Shown piece by piece: positions 36,722 through 45,035 of a stretch of 64,000 nucleotides of DNA. The DNA lies in the NCBI GenBank assembly GCA_017478025.1, contig JAFVGZ010000003.1, positions 1-64,000 on the forward strand, in the 5' to 3' direction. A model generated the notes under the pieces. It ran no database searches. It was not told where the DNA came from and saw only the letters and a program-made list of their open reading frames with translations. The position numbers and the translations under genes are program-made. Within the stretch, counting starts at the first letter, position 1. Every line of letters begins with the position of its first letter. This DNA is from Prevotella sp. (lineage in GTDB: Bacteria; Bacteroidota; Bacteroidia; Bacteroidales; Bacteroidaceae).

Positions 36722-37419
36722 CTTGCTTTTCTTAGGTTTTAATTAATTATGAGTACAAAGTTACTCAAATTTCTTGAATATGATGCGTTGTTTGGACAAA
36801 AAAGGTATATTTTAGGGCAATTTAATGAAAAAGTGTAAGTGTTTTTATACAGGCTTTGGATGTTGGTTGGTTAAGATTTAGTCATTTTCACTCTCTGCTT
36901 TTCTCTTTCTCCAATGGGAGGAGTGGAGTGGGGAATGTTGCATAAGTCCTATGCATGATTTACGAAAAACTTCCTATGGAAAAACCTCTAAAAAATCGCG
37001 AAAACTGCATCAGAGGAGCGAAAATGATGCTTCATCGGGTCCGCGAGTAACTTTGAGGGGGTTAAAGTTACTCGGGAACACCCTTAAAGTTACTCGCGGA
37101 CACCCTCAAAGTTACTCGCGGATAGGGCCAAAATTCGCCTATCATGCCGCTTTGTTGTTCCGTTTTTACCCTCTTGGAAAGACGGATTTTAACACATAAA
37201 AAAGCAACTGTCTATGTGACAGAGGATTACGTGTTTTTTAATTTTTTGCGATTATACGCGAGCAGAATATTTTTTGTGGAAAATATGCGACTGTAGAGCA
37301 CGAATAATTATGCAAAATCTGCATAAATGTTGTTTTTGTCCTATTTGCATAACTCAGGCAAGCATGACTCGGGGCTTCACACGTTCCTTTCTTTTTAACG
37401 GAACTTTGAGGGGTGTTGC
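36722..37419. other. Repeat-bearing gap inside the defence island
   Basis: No convincing gene. It contains a three-unit 22-bp-period array with an inverted flank (37041-37133), a small palindrome TTATGCA-AAATC-TGCATAA (37308-37326), and A/T-rich DNA next to the MmeI-like gene where its promoter must lie. Confidence 0.6.
37041..37133. repeat. 22-bp-period array with an inverted copy
   Basis: GTTACTCG recurs at 37067, 37089 and 37111, exactly 22 bp apart. The 19-bp block at 37103-37121 is the exact reverse complement of 37041-37059, so the array could form a large stem. Confidence 0.8.
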
Positions 37420-38490
37420 TCAGGGGTGAGGCGTTGTGTTATTTGCTGAGCAAGGGGGCTCAGGATTTTTGTTCTGACGGTTTAGGACCTCTTCTACGTC
37501 GTGGCGCATCCGCTTGTAGGGCTCGGAGTGTATGTAGCCTTGGTTTTTCTTTAGCATTGAGACGATGTCGCTCTGGCTTTTGTTGTAGGAGGATAACTCG
37601 TTTTGCAGTTGTACAGAGTGCATCGCTTTGCTGCGTATTTCTCGCTCACGCTCACGTCTGAGAGTGTCGCAGACGCGTTGCATGGTGGGCGATACGACGT
37701 TGTCGAACAGATGATGCCCCTGAATGTAGAGGTATGTCGTTTCGGGAGTTACACCCATACTTAGGAGGCTGTCGCGCGTACTTATATATAAGTCTTTCAT
37801 CCCGGGATGCTTGCGCCTGAGGTCGTCAATCTTCACATGCACTTTGTGGCTCAGTTTCCTAAGTACGTTGTTGATTTCCGGCAGGCCAGCGTGGCTTATG
37901 GAGGCCGTGTTGTTGAAGTCGGTAATGGTGAACCAACTGAATTTACGGAGTCGATAGATCATGATGTTCCACACAAAGAGCGGAAAGACTATTCGGCTGT
38001 ATTGGGTCAGAAAGTCATAGAAATCGAAGATGATGTGGTCATTGAGGGTTGCCATCACACACACGTTGTGGAGCGAGGGAGCATAGCACTGGTAGTTCTC
38101 GATGGCATAGACGTAGGTGTGTATGACGTAGGGATTACTGAGCAAGAACTCCGACTGGTTGGTCTTACCTTGCAGGAGGTAGTCGTAGTCGGCATCCACA
38201 CAGGCTATCATGTTTTGTCCTCCTCCCTGTTGCATGAGGTTGATGAGAGCCTGTTTCTTGCCCTTGTTCAGGTTGGTCTTTGACGGCAGCATGACCTCAA
38301 AGTAACGTGTCTCGTCTTCGAAGTCGCTTAGCACAAGCCGCCAAAAGGGTATGTCCTCATAACTCTCCACGTAGGCAACGATGCGTTTGCGGGCATTTCG
38401 CCCCTTCAGCACGTTGGCAGCATGGAAATAGTCAGAGGATACGGACTGTACGAGTCCGCCACCTTGCCTCCTATCGTACTTCGATGTCAT
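37420..38490 (-). CDS. DUF4435 (TOPRIM-like) protein, PARIS AriB-like
   Basis: This 356-residue protein has the DUF4435 layout. An acidic YVESYEDIPFW block (Glu near 42) and a CVDADYDYL block (Asp99, Asp101, Asp103) form a TOPRIM-like metal site. A helical region with a conserved YAIENY motif follows. Its start overlaps the end of the ATPase gene by 20 bases, so the two are translated as a pair. ATPase + DUF4435 is the composition of PARIS, in which AriB is a toxic nuclease released by AriA when a phage anti-restriction protein is sensed. Its position beside a restriction enzyme fits that role. Other ATPase-linked DUF4435 systems are possible. Confidence 0.75.
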   Translation of the reverse strand: MTSKYDRRQGGGLVQSVSSDYFHAANVLKGRNARKRIVAYVESYEDIPFWRLVLSDFEDETRYFEVMLPSKTNLNKGKKQALINLMQQGGGQNMIACVDADYDYLLQGKTNQSEFLLSNPYVIHTYVYAIENYQCYAPSLHNVCVMATLNDHIIFDFYDFLTQYSRIVFPLFVWNIMIYRLRKFSWFTITDFNNTASISHAGLPEINNVLRKLSHKVHVKIDDLRRKHPGMKDLYISTRDSLLSMGVTPETTYLYIQGHHLFDNVVSPTMQRVCDTLRREREREIRSKAMHSVQLQNELSSYNKSQSDIVSMLKKNQGYIHSEPYKRMRHDVEEVLNRQNKNPEPPCSANNTTPHP

Positions 38491-39142
38491 TGACTTCTGT
38501 TACTTTATCCACCCATCCGTTCATGATGATGGCAGGAGAGTGGGTGGTGAGGATTATTTGAATGTTTGGATTCAGGCGCAGGATATTGTCTATGAGACTC
38601 TTCTGCCACTCCATGTGCAGGCTCACCTCGGGCTCGTCCATAAAGAGGACGTAAGGTAGGGAGTCTTGAAGCAGGACGGTCAGCAGTATGAGGAGCATCT
38701 GCTTCTCGCCGCTGGAGAGCTGGCGGAATGTGAGGATGTCACCCTCCTGCATGAGGCGAATGCCTCTCTCGGAACGCAGGATGACCTTGTCTGTTGCGCC
38801 GAACAGATTATCTACGATGTCGTAGAATGCTACCTTCTTTTCTTCGGGAAGGGCCATGTACTTCTGCTCCAGGCCCTCGAGAATCTCGTCGGGCTCAACG
38901 GTAAATTTCTGTATTACGGCATAACGGATGGCTGTAGCGTCCTCTGGAGAGAAGTCGAGCTTCACTCCGGGCAGTTTTTTCTCGCTAAGCACTCCCGTTA
39001 CCTTTTTCAGGATGGTAGTCTTGCCAACTCCGTTGACGCCGCTAAGGATGTTGACACTCCGGTCAAGTGTCCACATGATGTGTTTCCGTCCATTCCACAG
39101 GCCGTCAATCTCTACCTGTTGTATGTAATCAGCATATTTCAT
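38471..39142 (-). CDS. ABC-type ATPase paired with DUF4435, AriA-like
   Basis: This 223-residue ATPase has Walker A GVNGVGKTT (about 35-43), the ABC signature QLSSGEKQML, Walker B VLFMDEPEVSLH and a C-terminal switch TTHSPAI. It resembles the AAA_15/AAA_21 ATPases of OLD and PARIS systems. It is much shorter than typical PARIS AriA proteins and lacks a long coiled-coil insertion, so it may be a compact variant or a distinct ATPase/DUF4435 family. It precedes and overlaps the DUF4435 gene and follows the HD-protein gene by 33 nt on the same strand. Confidence 0.8.
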   Translation of the reverse strand: MKYADYIQQVEIDGLWNGRKHIMWTLDRSVNILSGVNGVGKTTILKKVTGVLSEKKLPGVKLDFSPEDATAIRYAVIQKFTVEPDEILEGLEQKYMALPEEKKVAFYDIVDNLFGATDKVILRSERGIRLMQEGDILTFRQLSSGEKQMLLILLTVLLQDSLPYVLFMDEPEVSLHMEWQKSLIDNILRLNPNIQIILTTHSPAIIMNGWVDKVTEVNDIEVR

Positions 39143-39175
39143 TTAGGTTCTGTTGTTATCGTTCTGGATTATAGG

Positions 39176-39703
39176 TTATTTGAATTTCTCATGCCATTTA
39201 CTGAAAATCACGAGTCCCTTCTCTCCGAATTTCTCAAGGGAATGCATGGCTTCCTCGAAGGTTTTCTGCCTCTCAGGATGTGTTTTCGAGAAGAATTTGT
39301 CTGCATAGCATACTATTATCTCTTCCGTTGTCTCTGGTTCCAGCCCCGGTAGTCCTGTGCCTGTATGGCGTGCACAGATGCGTTTTACTTTCTCTGCCAG
39401 AGGGGGCACGTCTGTCTGGGCTTCGTAGAACAGAGAAATCATCTCTGCCCCCATGAGGCCGTGTCTGATATATGGCTCCGTTCCGTGGCAATAGATGCTT
39501 GGAGCGTTACAGCGAATGATGCCTATGTCATGAAGCATGGCTCCGGCTTCTATGAGCTCCTTGTCGGCATTCAGCTCGGGATGACGGTTGCAGACGTCCA
39601 ATGCCAGCTCGCACACTTGCCTGCTGTGAAGCAGGAGCAGGTCCTTCAGCTGGCGGTCCTCTTCTGCGCTATAGTAATGGTCTATGATAACATTATAATT
39701 CAT
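39176..39703 (-). CDS. HD-domain phosphohydrolase
   Basis: This 175-residue cytoplasmic protein has an HD domain: LLLHSRQV supplies the first His, AMLHDIGI the HD pair, and later His and Asp residues occur in RHGLMGAE and YADKFF. HD proteins are metal-dependent phosphohydrolases of nucleotides or related phosphates. The substrate is not evident. The ATG at 39703 gives MNYNVIIDHYYS, the natural start; another ATG four codons upstream overlaps the end of lptD. The lptD stop is only 2 nt from the chosen start, so the genes are coupled. The ATPase/DUF4435 pair follows in the same direction. Confidence 0.85.
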   Translation of the reverse strand: MNYNVIIDHYYSAEEDRQLKDLLLLHSRQVCELALDVCNRHPELNADKELIEAGAMLHDIGIIRCNAPSIYCHGTEPYIRHGLMGAEMISLFYEAQTDVPPLAEKVKRICARHTGTGLPGLEPETTEEIIVCYADKFFSKTHPERQKTFEEAMHSLEKFGEKGLVIFSKWHEKFK

Positions 39704-39705
39704 GC

Positions 39706-42582
39706 TTAATACCATTTTACGGAGTTACTGTATGCAGAACGCTTGTCATACTTGAGAGCATCGGTCAGGGTCGCTGCATTACACCTGAATGTGAAGTTAT
39801 AAGATGTATGTGGTGTCAGAACGACTGATGCCGACATGGAGAAGCAATGCAGGTCGCGTGCCAGGGATGCCGTGGTCATAGACAGCTTCTTGTATTCAAA
39901 GTCATAGCCGGAGGCGAATGAGATGTTCCAACCGTCAGAGATACGTATGTTGCCAGAGAAATTGAGGTTGTGCGTAAACTTATACGGGTATCTCATCGTC
40001 TCGGTGTTGAAGGTACCGCTGGTGTTCTCGCTCATTATGATGCCATAGCTGAAGGTGAGGCTCCAGGGCATAGAGAACTTCAGGTAGCCGTCTTCGTCAG
40101 TCTCTGCCATGCCGGCATTCTCTTTGCGTGCACCGTTCTGTCCGGCCATCATCTTGTCATCGACATTCGTGTCCAAGCCGCTGTCATACTCATCATCGTC
40201 GTCGCTGTCCTTTTTCTCCTCCTTACGTTTCTTCTTAGAGAAGAGCTTCTTCAGCTTGTCTGGCGTCAGAGTGTAGTTGATATTCTGTGATATACCCTTG
40301 TATCGTCCGAAGCGTCCCCGGCTATACTCCGTGTGAGTGCCGATGTATGGCTTGCCGTTGTCGTCCAGGTCGTATGCGTAGGTAGCAAAGACGGCTGTGG
40401 TAGAGAATGTATAGCTCTTCCACCACTTCAGTCTCAGTCGTACGGTCAGGTCACTCCACGGTCTTACCTTGGCTGCAATGTTGTATGACATATTGACTCC
40501 GAGCTGGTCGATGATGCTGATTTTCTTGAATCCGGTAGAATCCTTGTCGCTGCGCACCTTCATCTCGATATTGTTGTCAAGATCCATCGACACGGTTCCG
40601 CTCATGCTGTTTGGCGCTGTGCCGAAGACGTTGCCAGAGAATGGGGAATAGGTCACGGTAGTATATTCGCCACTGCTGGTGGGACGCTCGTACGTGGAGT
40701 AGAATCCATAGTGAGAAGCGGAGAAGTCAGGGGCATAGCTTACGCTTACCGAGGGGGTGAACGTATGGCGTACCGCCTGTATCTTGTCACCAAACAGCTT
40801 CCTGTTCGGGGTGAAGAAGCCATAGACCTTCGTGGAGGTCTGAAGGGTGGTGGACCAGTTATAGACGTTGTAGAAACCTCTGACCGTATCGTTGCGTACA
40901 TCATTCTTCTCTTCATCCCATGACTGGTTGACCTTATTCATATACATACGGTCGGTGAAATTGAGAGTCGGCGAAACGGTGATGTATTTAGCCATAGTGA
41001 AGGATGCTCCTGCCTGTATGTTGTGCTGCATACCGTTGCGCCAGTCCTTGGCCAGGTTTGACTTCAGGATCTTATCCTCCTTGGTGTTGATAGAGTTGGT
41101 GAGACGTCCCGTGTATTGCATGTAGATTTTCTCATACCACCTCTGGTTGCCCACGGCGCGTTTGCGCTTGAGGGGGTAGAAGCGCGAGATGCTGACGTTC
41201 AGCTCGGGGAAGGAGAGTGATATGGAGGAGTCTCTCATGTTCTGGGCAATGTTTGCTGTGGCCGAGAGGCTCATGCCGATGCTTGAGAAATTGGTGCTCC
41301 AAGAGACGGATGATGTCCTCGTGGACTGGGTCAGGGTCGTGGGGTTATACATCGACGAGAGGTTGTTGCGCTCGTATGCCGTGGTAGCATAGTTGACGCT
41401 GGCAGAAAACGTGTTATATGGGTTCGCCTTCGTGTCCTGCTTGTGGCTCCAGAGTATCTTGAAACTCGTAGTCCTCGTGTAATCGGGGAAACCGGCCTCT
41501 CCGGAACGGCTGTCCTGGAATGAGAAGTAGAACGAGCCGCCGAACTTATACCTTATCTTGTAGTTAGACGCAGCCGAAACGCCCCATGAGCCTTTTGTGT
41601 ATATCTCGCCCAGCAGCTTGAGGTCTATCTTGTCGCTAATGGCAAAATAATATCCTCCGTCGCGCAGGTAAAAGCCCTTGTCCGTCTCATCGCCGTATGT
41701 AGGCATGATGAAACCGCTGGAATAACTCTTGGAGAACGGGAAGAAACCGTATGGTATGGCCAAAGGCAGGGGCACATCCTGTACTACAAGGTATGCAGGT
41801 CCGAACACCACATCCTTTCCGGGGCGCACCTTGGCGCGTGAGAGAGCCAGATAGAAATCAGGATTGGGGTCATCGCAGGTGGTGTATCGTCCGTGCTGAA
41901 GGTAGAAATTTCCCTCGCCGTCACGCTTCGAACGCTCTGACACAAGGAAACCATCTTCCTGCTCGGTATAAGCATTAAGGATGAGACCCTTCTTTGTCTT
42001 GAAGTTGAACGACATTGTATCTGTCTCATACTTGTCGCCTCCCTGAACAAAGACCGGCAGTCCGAACTTCTCCTTCTTCACGGTATCCATGCCGCCCGTG
42101 GCCCTGACAAGGCTGCTGTCCAGCTGCATGTTTATCTTCTCCGCGGTCAGGTCCATGTTCTCATACTTCACGTTTGAGTTGCCATAGAGGAAGGCCTTCT
42201 TGCTGCCTGCTATGTAAATCATCGAGTCTTCTGAACTGTATGCCACCGGTGCGTCGATGCCGTTCTTCTTGCTGCGGTTTATGGAGTCTGCTGTAATAGA
42301 GTCATCAATAGCCTTGTTACGCCTGTCGATGGCTTGTCTTATGGAGTCCTGCAGCCATTGCTCTCGGTCTATTGTGTCTCTGCCTGTTGTGTTAAGGGTT
42401 ATAGTATCGAGAAGATGTAGTGAGTCGTGGTGTATCACAGGGCCAACGGTGTCCTGTGACGCAGGAGATGTAATAGAATCTCCGGACTCTGAATCCTCTT
42501 TGTTATCCAGATAATTCCGCCCCCCCGCCATGACAAATATCATAGCGAGCATCAGGAGAAATATCGTTGAAAGTGTCCTCAT
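39706..42582 (-). CDS. lptD: LptD-like LPS-assembly outer-membrane protein
   Basis: This 958-residue protein begins with a signal sequence (MRTLSTIFLLMLAMIFVMAGG). A disordered Asp/Ser region comes next, then an OstA/LptA-like beta-taco domain (about 130-250, with AYSSEDSMIYIAGSKKAFLY), then a long beta barrel with alternating aromatic strands. Bacteroidetes LptD proteins of this form insert lipopolysaccharide in the outer leaflet. An acidic-basic low-complexity loop lies near residues 815-850. A TTG seven codons upstream keeps the frame but lies inside the predicted -7 element (42601-42608), so the ATG at 42582 is chosen. The promoter belongs to a repeat family shared with trpS. Confidence 0.85.
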   Translation of the reverse strand: MRTLSTIFLLMLAMIFVMAGGRNYLDNKEDSESGDSITSPASQDTVGPVIHHDSLHLLDTITLNTTGRDTIDREQWLQDSIRQAIDRRNKAIDDSITADSINRSKKNGIDAPVAYSSEDSMIYIAGSKKAFLYGNSNVKYENMDLTAEKINMQLDSSLVRATGGMDTVKKEKFGLPVFVQGGDKYETDTMSFNFKTKKGLILNAYTEQEDGFLVSERSKRDGEGNFYLQHGRYTTCDDPNPDFYLALSRAKVRPGKDVVFGPAYLVVQDVPLPLAIPYGFFPFSKSYSSGFIMPTYGDETDKGFYLRDGGYYFAISDKIDLKLLGEIYTKGSWGVSAASNYKIRYKFGGSFYFSFQDSRSGEAGFPDYTRTTSFKILWSHKQDTKANPYNTFSASVNYATTAYERNNLSSMYNPTTLTQSTRTSSVSWSTNFSSIGMSLSATANIAQNMRDSSISLSFPELNVSISRFYPLKRKRAVGNQRWYEKIYMQYTGRLTNSINTKEDKILKSNLAKDWRNGMQHNIQAGASFTMAKYITVSPTLNFTDRMYMNKVNQSWDEEKNDVRNDTVRGFYNVYNWSTTLQTSTKVYGFFTPNRKLFGDKIQAVRHTFTPSVSVSYAPDFSASHYGFYSTYERPTSSGEYTTVTYSPFSGNVFGTAPNSMSGTVSMDLDNNIEMKVRSDKDSTGFKKISIIDQLGVNMSYNIAAKVRPWSDLTVRLRLKWWKSYTFSTTAVFATYAYDLDDNGKPYIGTHTEYSRGRFGRYKGISQNINYTLTPDKLKKLFSKKKRKEEKKDSDDDDEYDSGLDTNVDDKMMAGQNGARKENAGMAETDEDGYLKFSMPWSLTFSYGIIMSENTSGTFNTETMRYPYKFTHNLNFSGNIRISDGWNISFASGYDFEYKKLSMTTASLARDLHCFSMSASVVLTPHTSYNFTFRCNAATLTDALKYDKRSAYSNSVKWY

Positions 42583-42600
42583 TTTTTCAAAAATCGCATG

Positions 42601-42636
42601 CAAAGTTACTATTTAGTCTTGAGATACGCAAGGCAT
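42601..42636 (-). promoter_or_regulatory. Repeat-family promoter of lptD
   Basis: On the minus strand the order is CTTGCGTATCTCAAGACT, then TAACTTTG. This matches the promoter repeat upstream of trpS (42719-42845) and the DUF4199 gene (60148-60362). Spacing from TTG to TA is about 20 bp, as expected for -33/-7. Confidence 0.7.
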
Positions 42637-42718
42637 TTATACCTAATTAACAAAAAGTGGCAGGAGGAAAGCAAAAAGCTGATTAATAGAACCCGCCTTA
42701 TGACAAAAACGGGCTTTA

Positions 42719-42845
42719 TCTCTTGCATATCTCAAAACTTAATCATAACTTTGACTTCGTCGAAGTTTCTCCGTCTTGGATATGCAAGCGAAAAAACGAG
42801 CATTTTCTCTTGCATATCTCAAAACTTAATCGTAACTTTGCACGA
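42719..42845 (+). promoter_or_regulatory. Two tandem repeat-family promoters of trpS
   Basis: ATCTCAAAACTTAATC recurs at 42729 and 42815, 86 bp apart. Each copy is preceded by CTTGCAT and followed by TAACTTTG (42746-42753 and 42833-42840), giving two complete -33/-7 promoters. Between them is the palindrome ACTTCG-T-CGAAGT. Confidence 0.75.
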
Positions 42846-42877
42846 AATTTACTGATAAAAATCATTACAATATACGT

Positions 42878-43960
42878 ATGGAGAAAGTTATTTTGACAGG
42901 TGACAGACCTACAGGCCGTCTTCACATAGGGCATTACGTAGGCAGTCTGCGCCGTAGAGTAGAGTTGCAGGACAGCGGCGAGTTTGACAAGATTTTCATT
43001 ATGATTGCCGATGCTCAGGCATTGACAGATAATGCGTCCAACCCCGAGAAGATAAGACAGAACGTCCTGGAGGTGGCACTTGACTATCTTGCTGCCGGCA
43101 TAGACCCTGAAAAGTCTAATATATTCATACAGAGTGCGGTTCCGGAACTCACAGAACTGTCGTTCTACTATATGAACCTTGTTACCGTTCAGCGCCTGCA
43201 GCGTAACCCTACGGTCAAGACCGAGCTGGAGATGCGCAACTTTGAGGGCGGCACGCCTACGGGGTTCTTCTGCTATCCTATCTCTCAGGCAGCAGACATC
43301 ACCCTGTTCAAGGCTACGACCGTTCCTGTGGGCGAGGATCAGAAACCGATGCTGGAGCTTACTAACGAGATAGTAAGGCGTTTCAACCATACGTATGGCG
43401 AAGTGCTCATAGAGCCACAGATTCTGCTGCCTGACAATGAGGCGTGCATGCGTCTGCCCGGTACTGACGGCAAGGCAAAGATGAGTAAGTCTCTTGGCAA
43501 CTGTATATATCTTGCCGATAGCGCCAAGGAGCTGAAGAAGAAGGTCAACTCTATGTTTACCGACCCTCAGCACCTGACTATCGAGTCTCCAGGACATACT
43601 GAGGGTAACACGGTCTTCACATATCTGGATGCGTTCTGCAAGGAAGAGGACTTTGCGCGCTTCCTGCCTGACTATGCCAACCTTGACGAGATGAAAGCTC
43701 ATTACCGTCGCGGAGGCTTGGGAGACGGAACATGCAAGAAGTTCCTGCTCAACGTCCTCAACGACCGCCTGGAACCTATACGTGAGCGCAGGGCACAATG
43801 GGAGAAGCGCATTCCTGATGTGCTGGACATACTGAAGAAAGGTACTGCTGAGGCTCGCGAGCGTGGAGCGCAGACCCTCCAGGAGGTAAGACACGCCATG
43901 CGTATAGACTATTTTGAGGACCCTGACTTCCTGAAGGAACAGATAGCAAGCAGAAGTTGA
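42878..43960 (+). CDS. trpS: Tryptophanyl-tRNA synthetase
   Basis: This 360-residue class Ic synthetase charges tRNA-Trp. It has the class I signature HIGH at 16-19 in [15 protein letters not shown] and KMSKS at 201-205. The [15 protein letters not shown] block lines the active site. The length is a little above E. coli TrpS, with no domain missing. The ATG is clear. Two tandem repeat-derived promoters lie upstream, and a DMT transporter gene follows after 56 nt. Confidence 0.98.
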   Translation: MEKVILTGDRPTGRLHIGHYVGSLRRRVELQDSGEFDKIFIMIADAQALTDNASNPEKIRQNVLEVALDYLAAGIDPEKSNIFIQSAVPELTELSFYYMNLVTVQRLQRNPTVKTELEMRNFEGGTPTGFFCYPISQAADITLFKATTVPVGEDQKPMLELTNEIVRRFNHTYGEVLIEPQILLPDNEACMRLPGTDGKAKMSKSLGNCIYLADSAKELKKKVNSMFTDPQHLTIESPGHTEGNTVFTYLDAFCKEEDFARFLPDYANLDEMKAHYRRGGLGDGTCKKFLLNVLNDRLEPIRERRAQWEKRIPDVLDILKKGTAEARERGAQTLQEVRHAMRIDYFEDPDFLKEQIASRS

Positions 43961-44016
43961 TCCGAGGATAATTCTCTGGGTAATAATCAGGCAATAATAG
44001 AGGATAATACAAGATA

Positions 44017-44940
44017 ATGCTCTGGGTTATACTGGCATTCATAAGTGCGGCGTTATTAGGCTTTTACGATGTCTTTAAGAAAGAATCGCTAAAGTCTAAC
44101 GCTGTTGTGCCGGTCCTCTTTCTCAATACCCTTTTCTCATCCCTTATCTTCATTCCGTTTATCATCATGTCTCATCGGGGGGGCATGATAGATCCTGCTT
44201 CGCCGTTCTACTGTAGTGACTGGAACTGGCACGAGCAGCGCTACATCCTGTTGAAATCATGCATAGTGCTGTCCTCATGGCTCCTGGCCTATTTCGGACT
44301 AAAGCATCTGCCGCTCACTATTGTAGGCCCTATCAACGCCACGCGCCCCGTGATGGTGCTGGTGGGAGCCATGTTGCTTTTCGCTGAGCAGCTCAACTTG
44401 TGGCAATGGGCAGGCGTGCTGCTGGCTTTGCTCGGCATAGAGCTGCTCAAGCACACATCAAAGAAGGAAGGCATAAACTGGTGGCGGGACAAGTGGATAT
44501 ACTTCGTTATTCTCAGCAATATCCTCGGAGCCGTCTCAGGCCTGTATGATAAGTACCTGATGGCGCCAGTGGAGAACGGAGGCGTGGGGCTCAACAAGAT
44601 GGCGGTTCAGGCCTGGTACAACATCTATCAATTCTGGATGATGCTTGCCATGCTCCTCATATTGTGGATGCCTACGAGGTCCAAATACACGCCGTTCCAT
44701 TGGTCTTGGTTCATTCCGCTCATCAGCATCTTCCTCTCTGCTGCTGACTTCGTGTATTTCTATGCCCTGGGAATGGACGGCGCCATGATAAGCGTCGTCT
44801 CTATGGTAAGGCGTGGAAGCGTAATTGTCAGCTTCCTCTGCGGAGCCATGGTATTCAAGGAAAAGAACCTGAAGGCAAAAGCTGTAGAATTAGCCCTTGT
44901 CATACTCTCCATGCTTCTGCTGTTCGTCGGCTCCAGATAG
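44017..44940 (+). CDS. EamA/DMT-family transporter
   Basis: This 307-residue membrane protein has about ten predicted helices in two homologous halves, the EamA arrangement of drug/metabolite transporters. It begins WVILAFISAALLGFYDVFKK. Family blocks include GPINATRPVMVLVGA in the first half and VVSMVRRGSVIVSFLCGA in the second. Substrate cannot be inferred. It follows trpS by 56 nt and may share its promoters. Confidence 0.88.
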   Translation: MLWVILAFISAALLGFYDVFKKESLKSNAVVPVLFLNTLFSSLIFIPFIIMSHRGGMIDPASPFYCSDWNWHEQRYILLKSCIVLSSWLLAYFGLKHLPLTIVGPINATRPVMVLVGAMLLFAEQLNLWQWAGVLLALLGIELLKHTSKKEGINWWRDKWIYFVILSNILGAVSGLYDKYLMAPVENGGVGLNKMAVQAWYNIYQFWMMLAMLLILWMPTRSKYTPFHWSWFIPLISIFLSAADFVYFYALGMDGAMISVVSMVRRGSVIVSFLCGAMVFKEKNLKAKAVELALVILSMLLLFVGSR

Positions 44941-45035
44941 GCAGGCACAACCCCTTCCAGCATGCTGCAGGAAGCCCTTTTAGGGCGCACAAACGAAACC
45001 TATACTGCTAACTACTAACAACCAAGCATAAACCT

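Noticed and set aside
37308-37326. ArgR-like operator TTATGCA-AAATC-TGCATAA
   Set aside because: It resembles an arginine box only loosely and no arginine gene is near, so no regulator is assigned.
42743-43894. 383-codon minus-strand frame
   Set aside because: It is antisense to trpS, whose catalytic motifs are intact on the plus strand. Its end is a translation of the promoter repeat.
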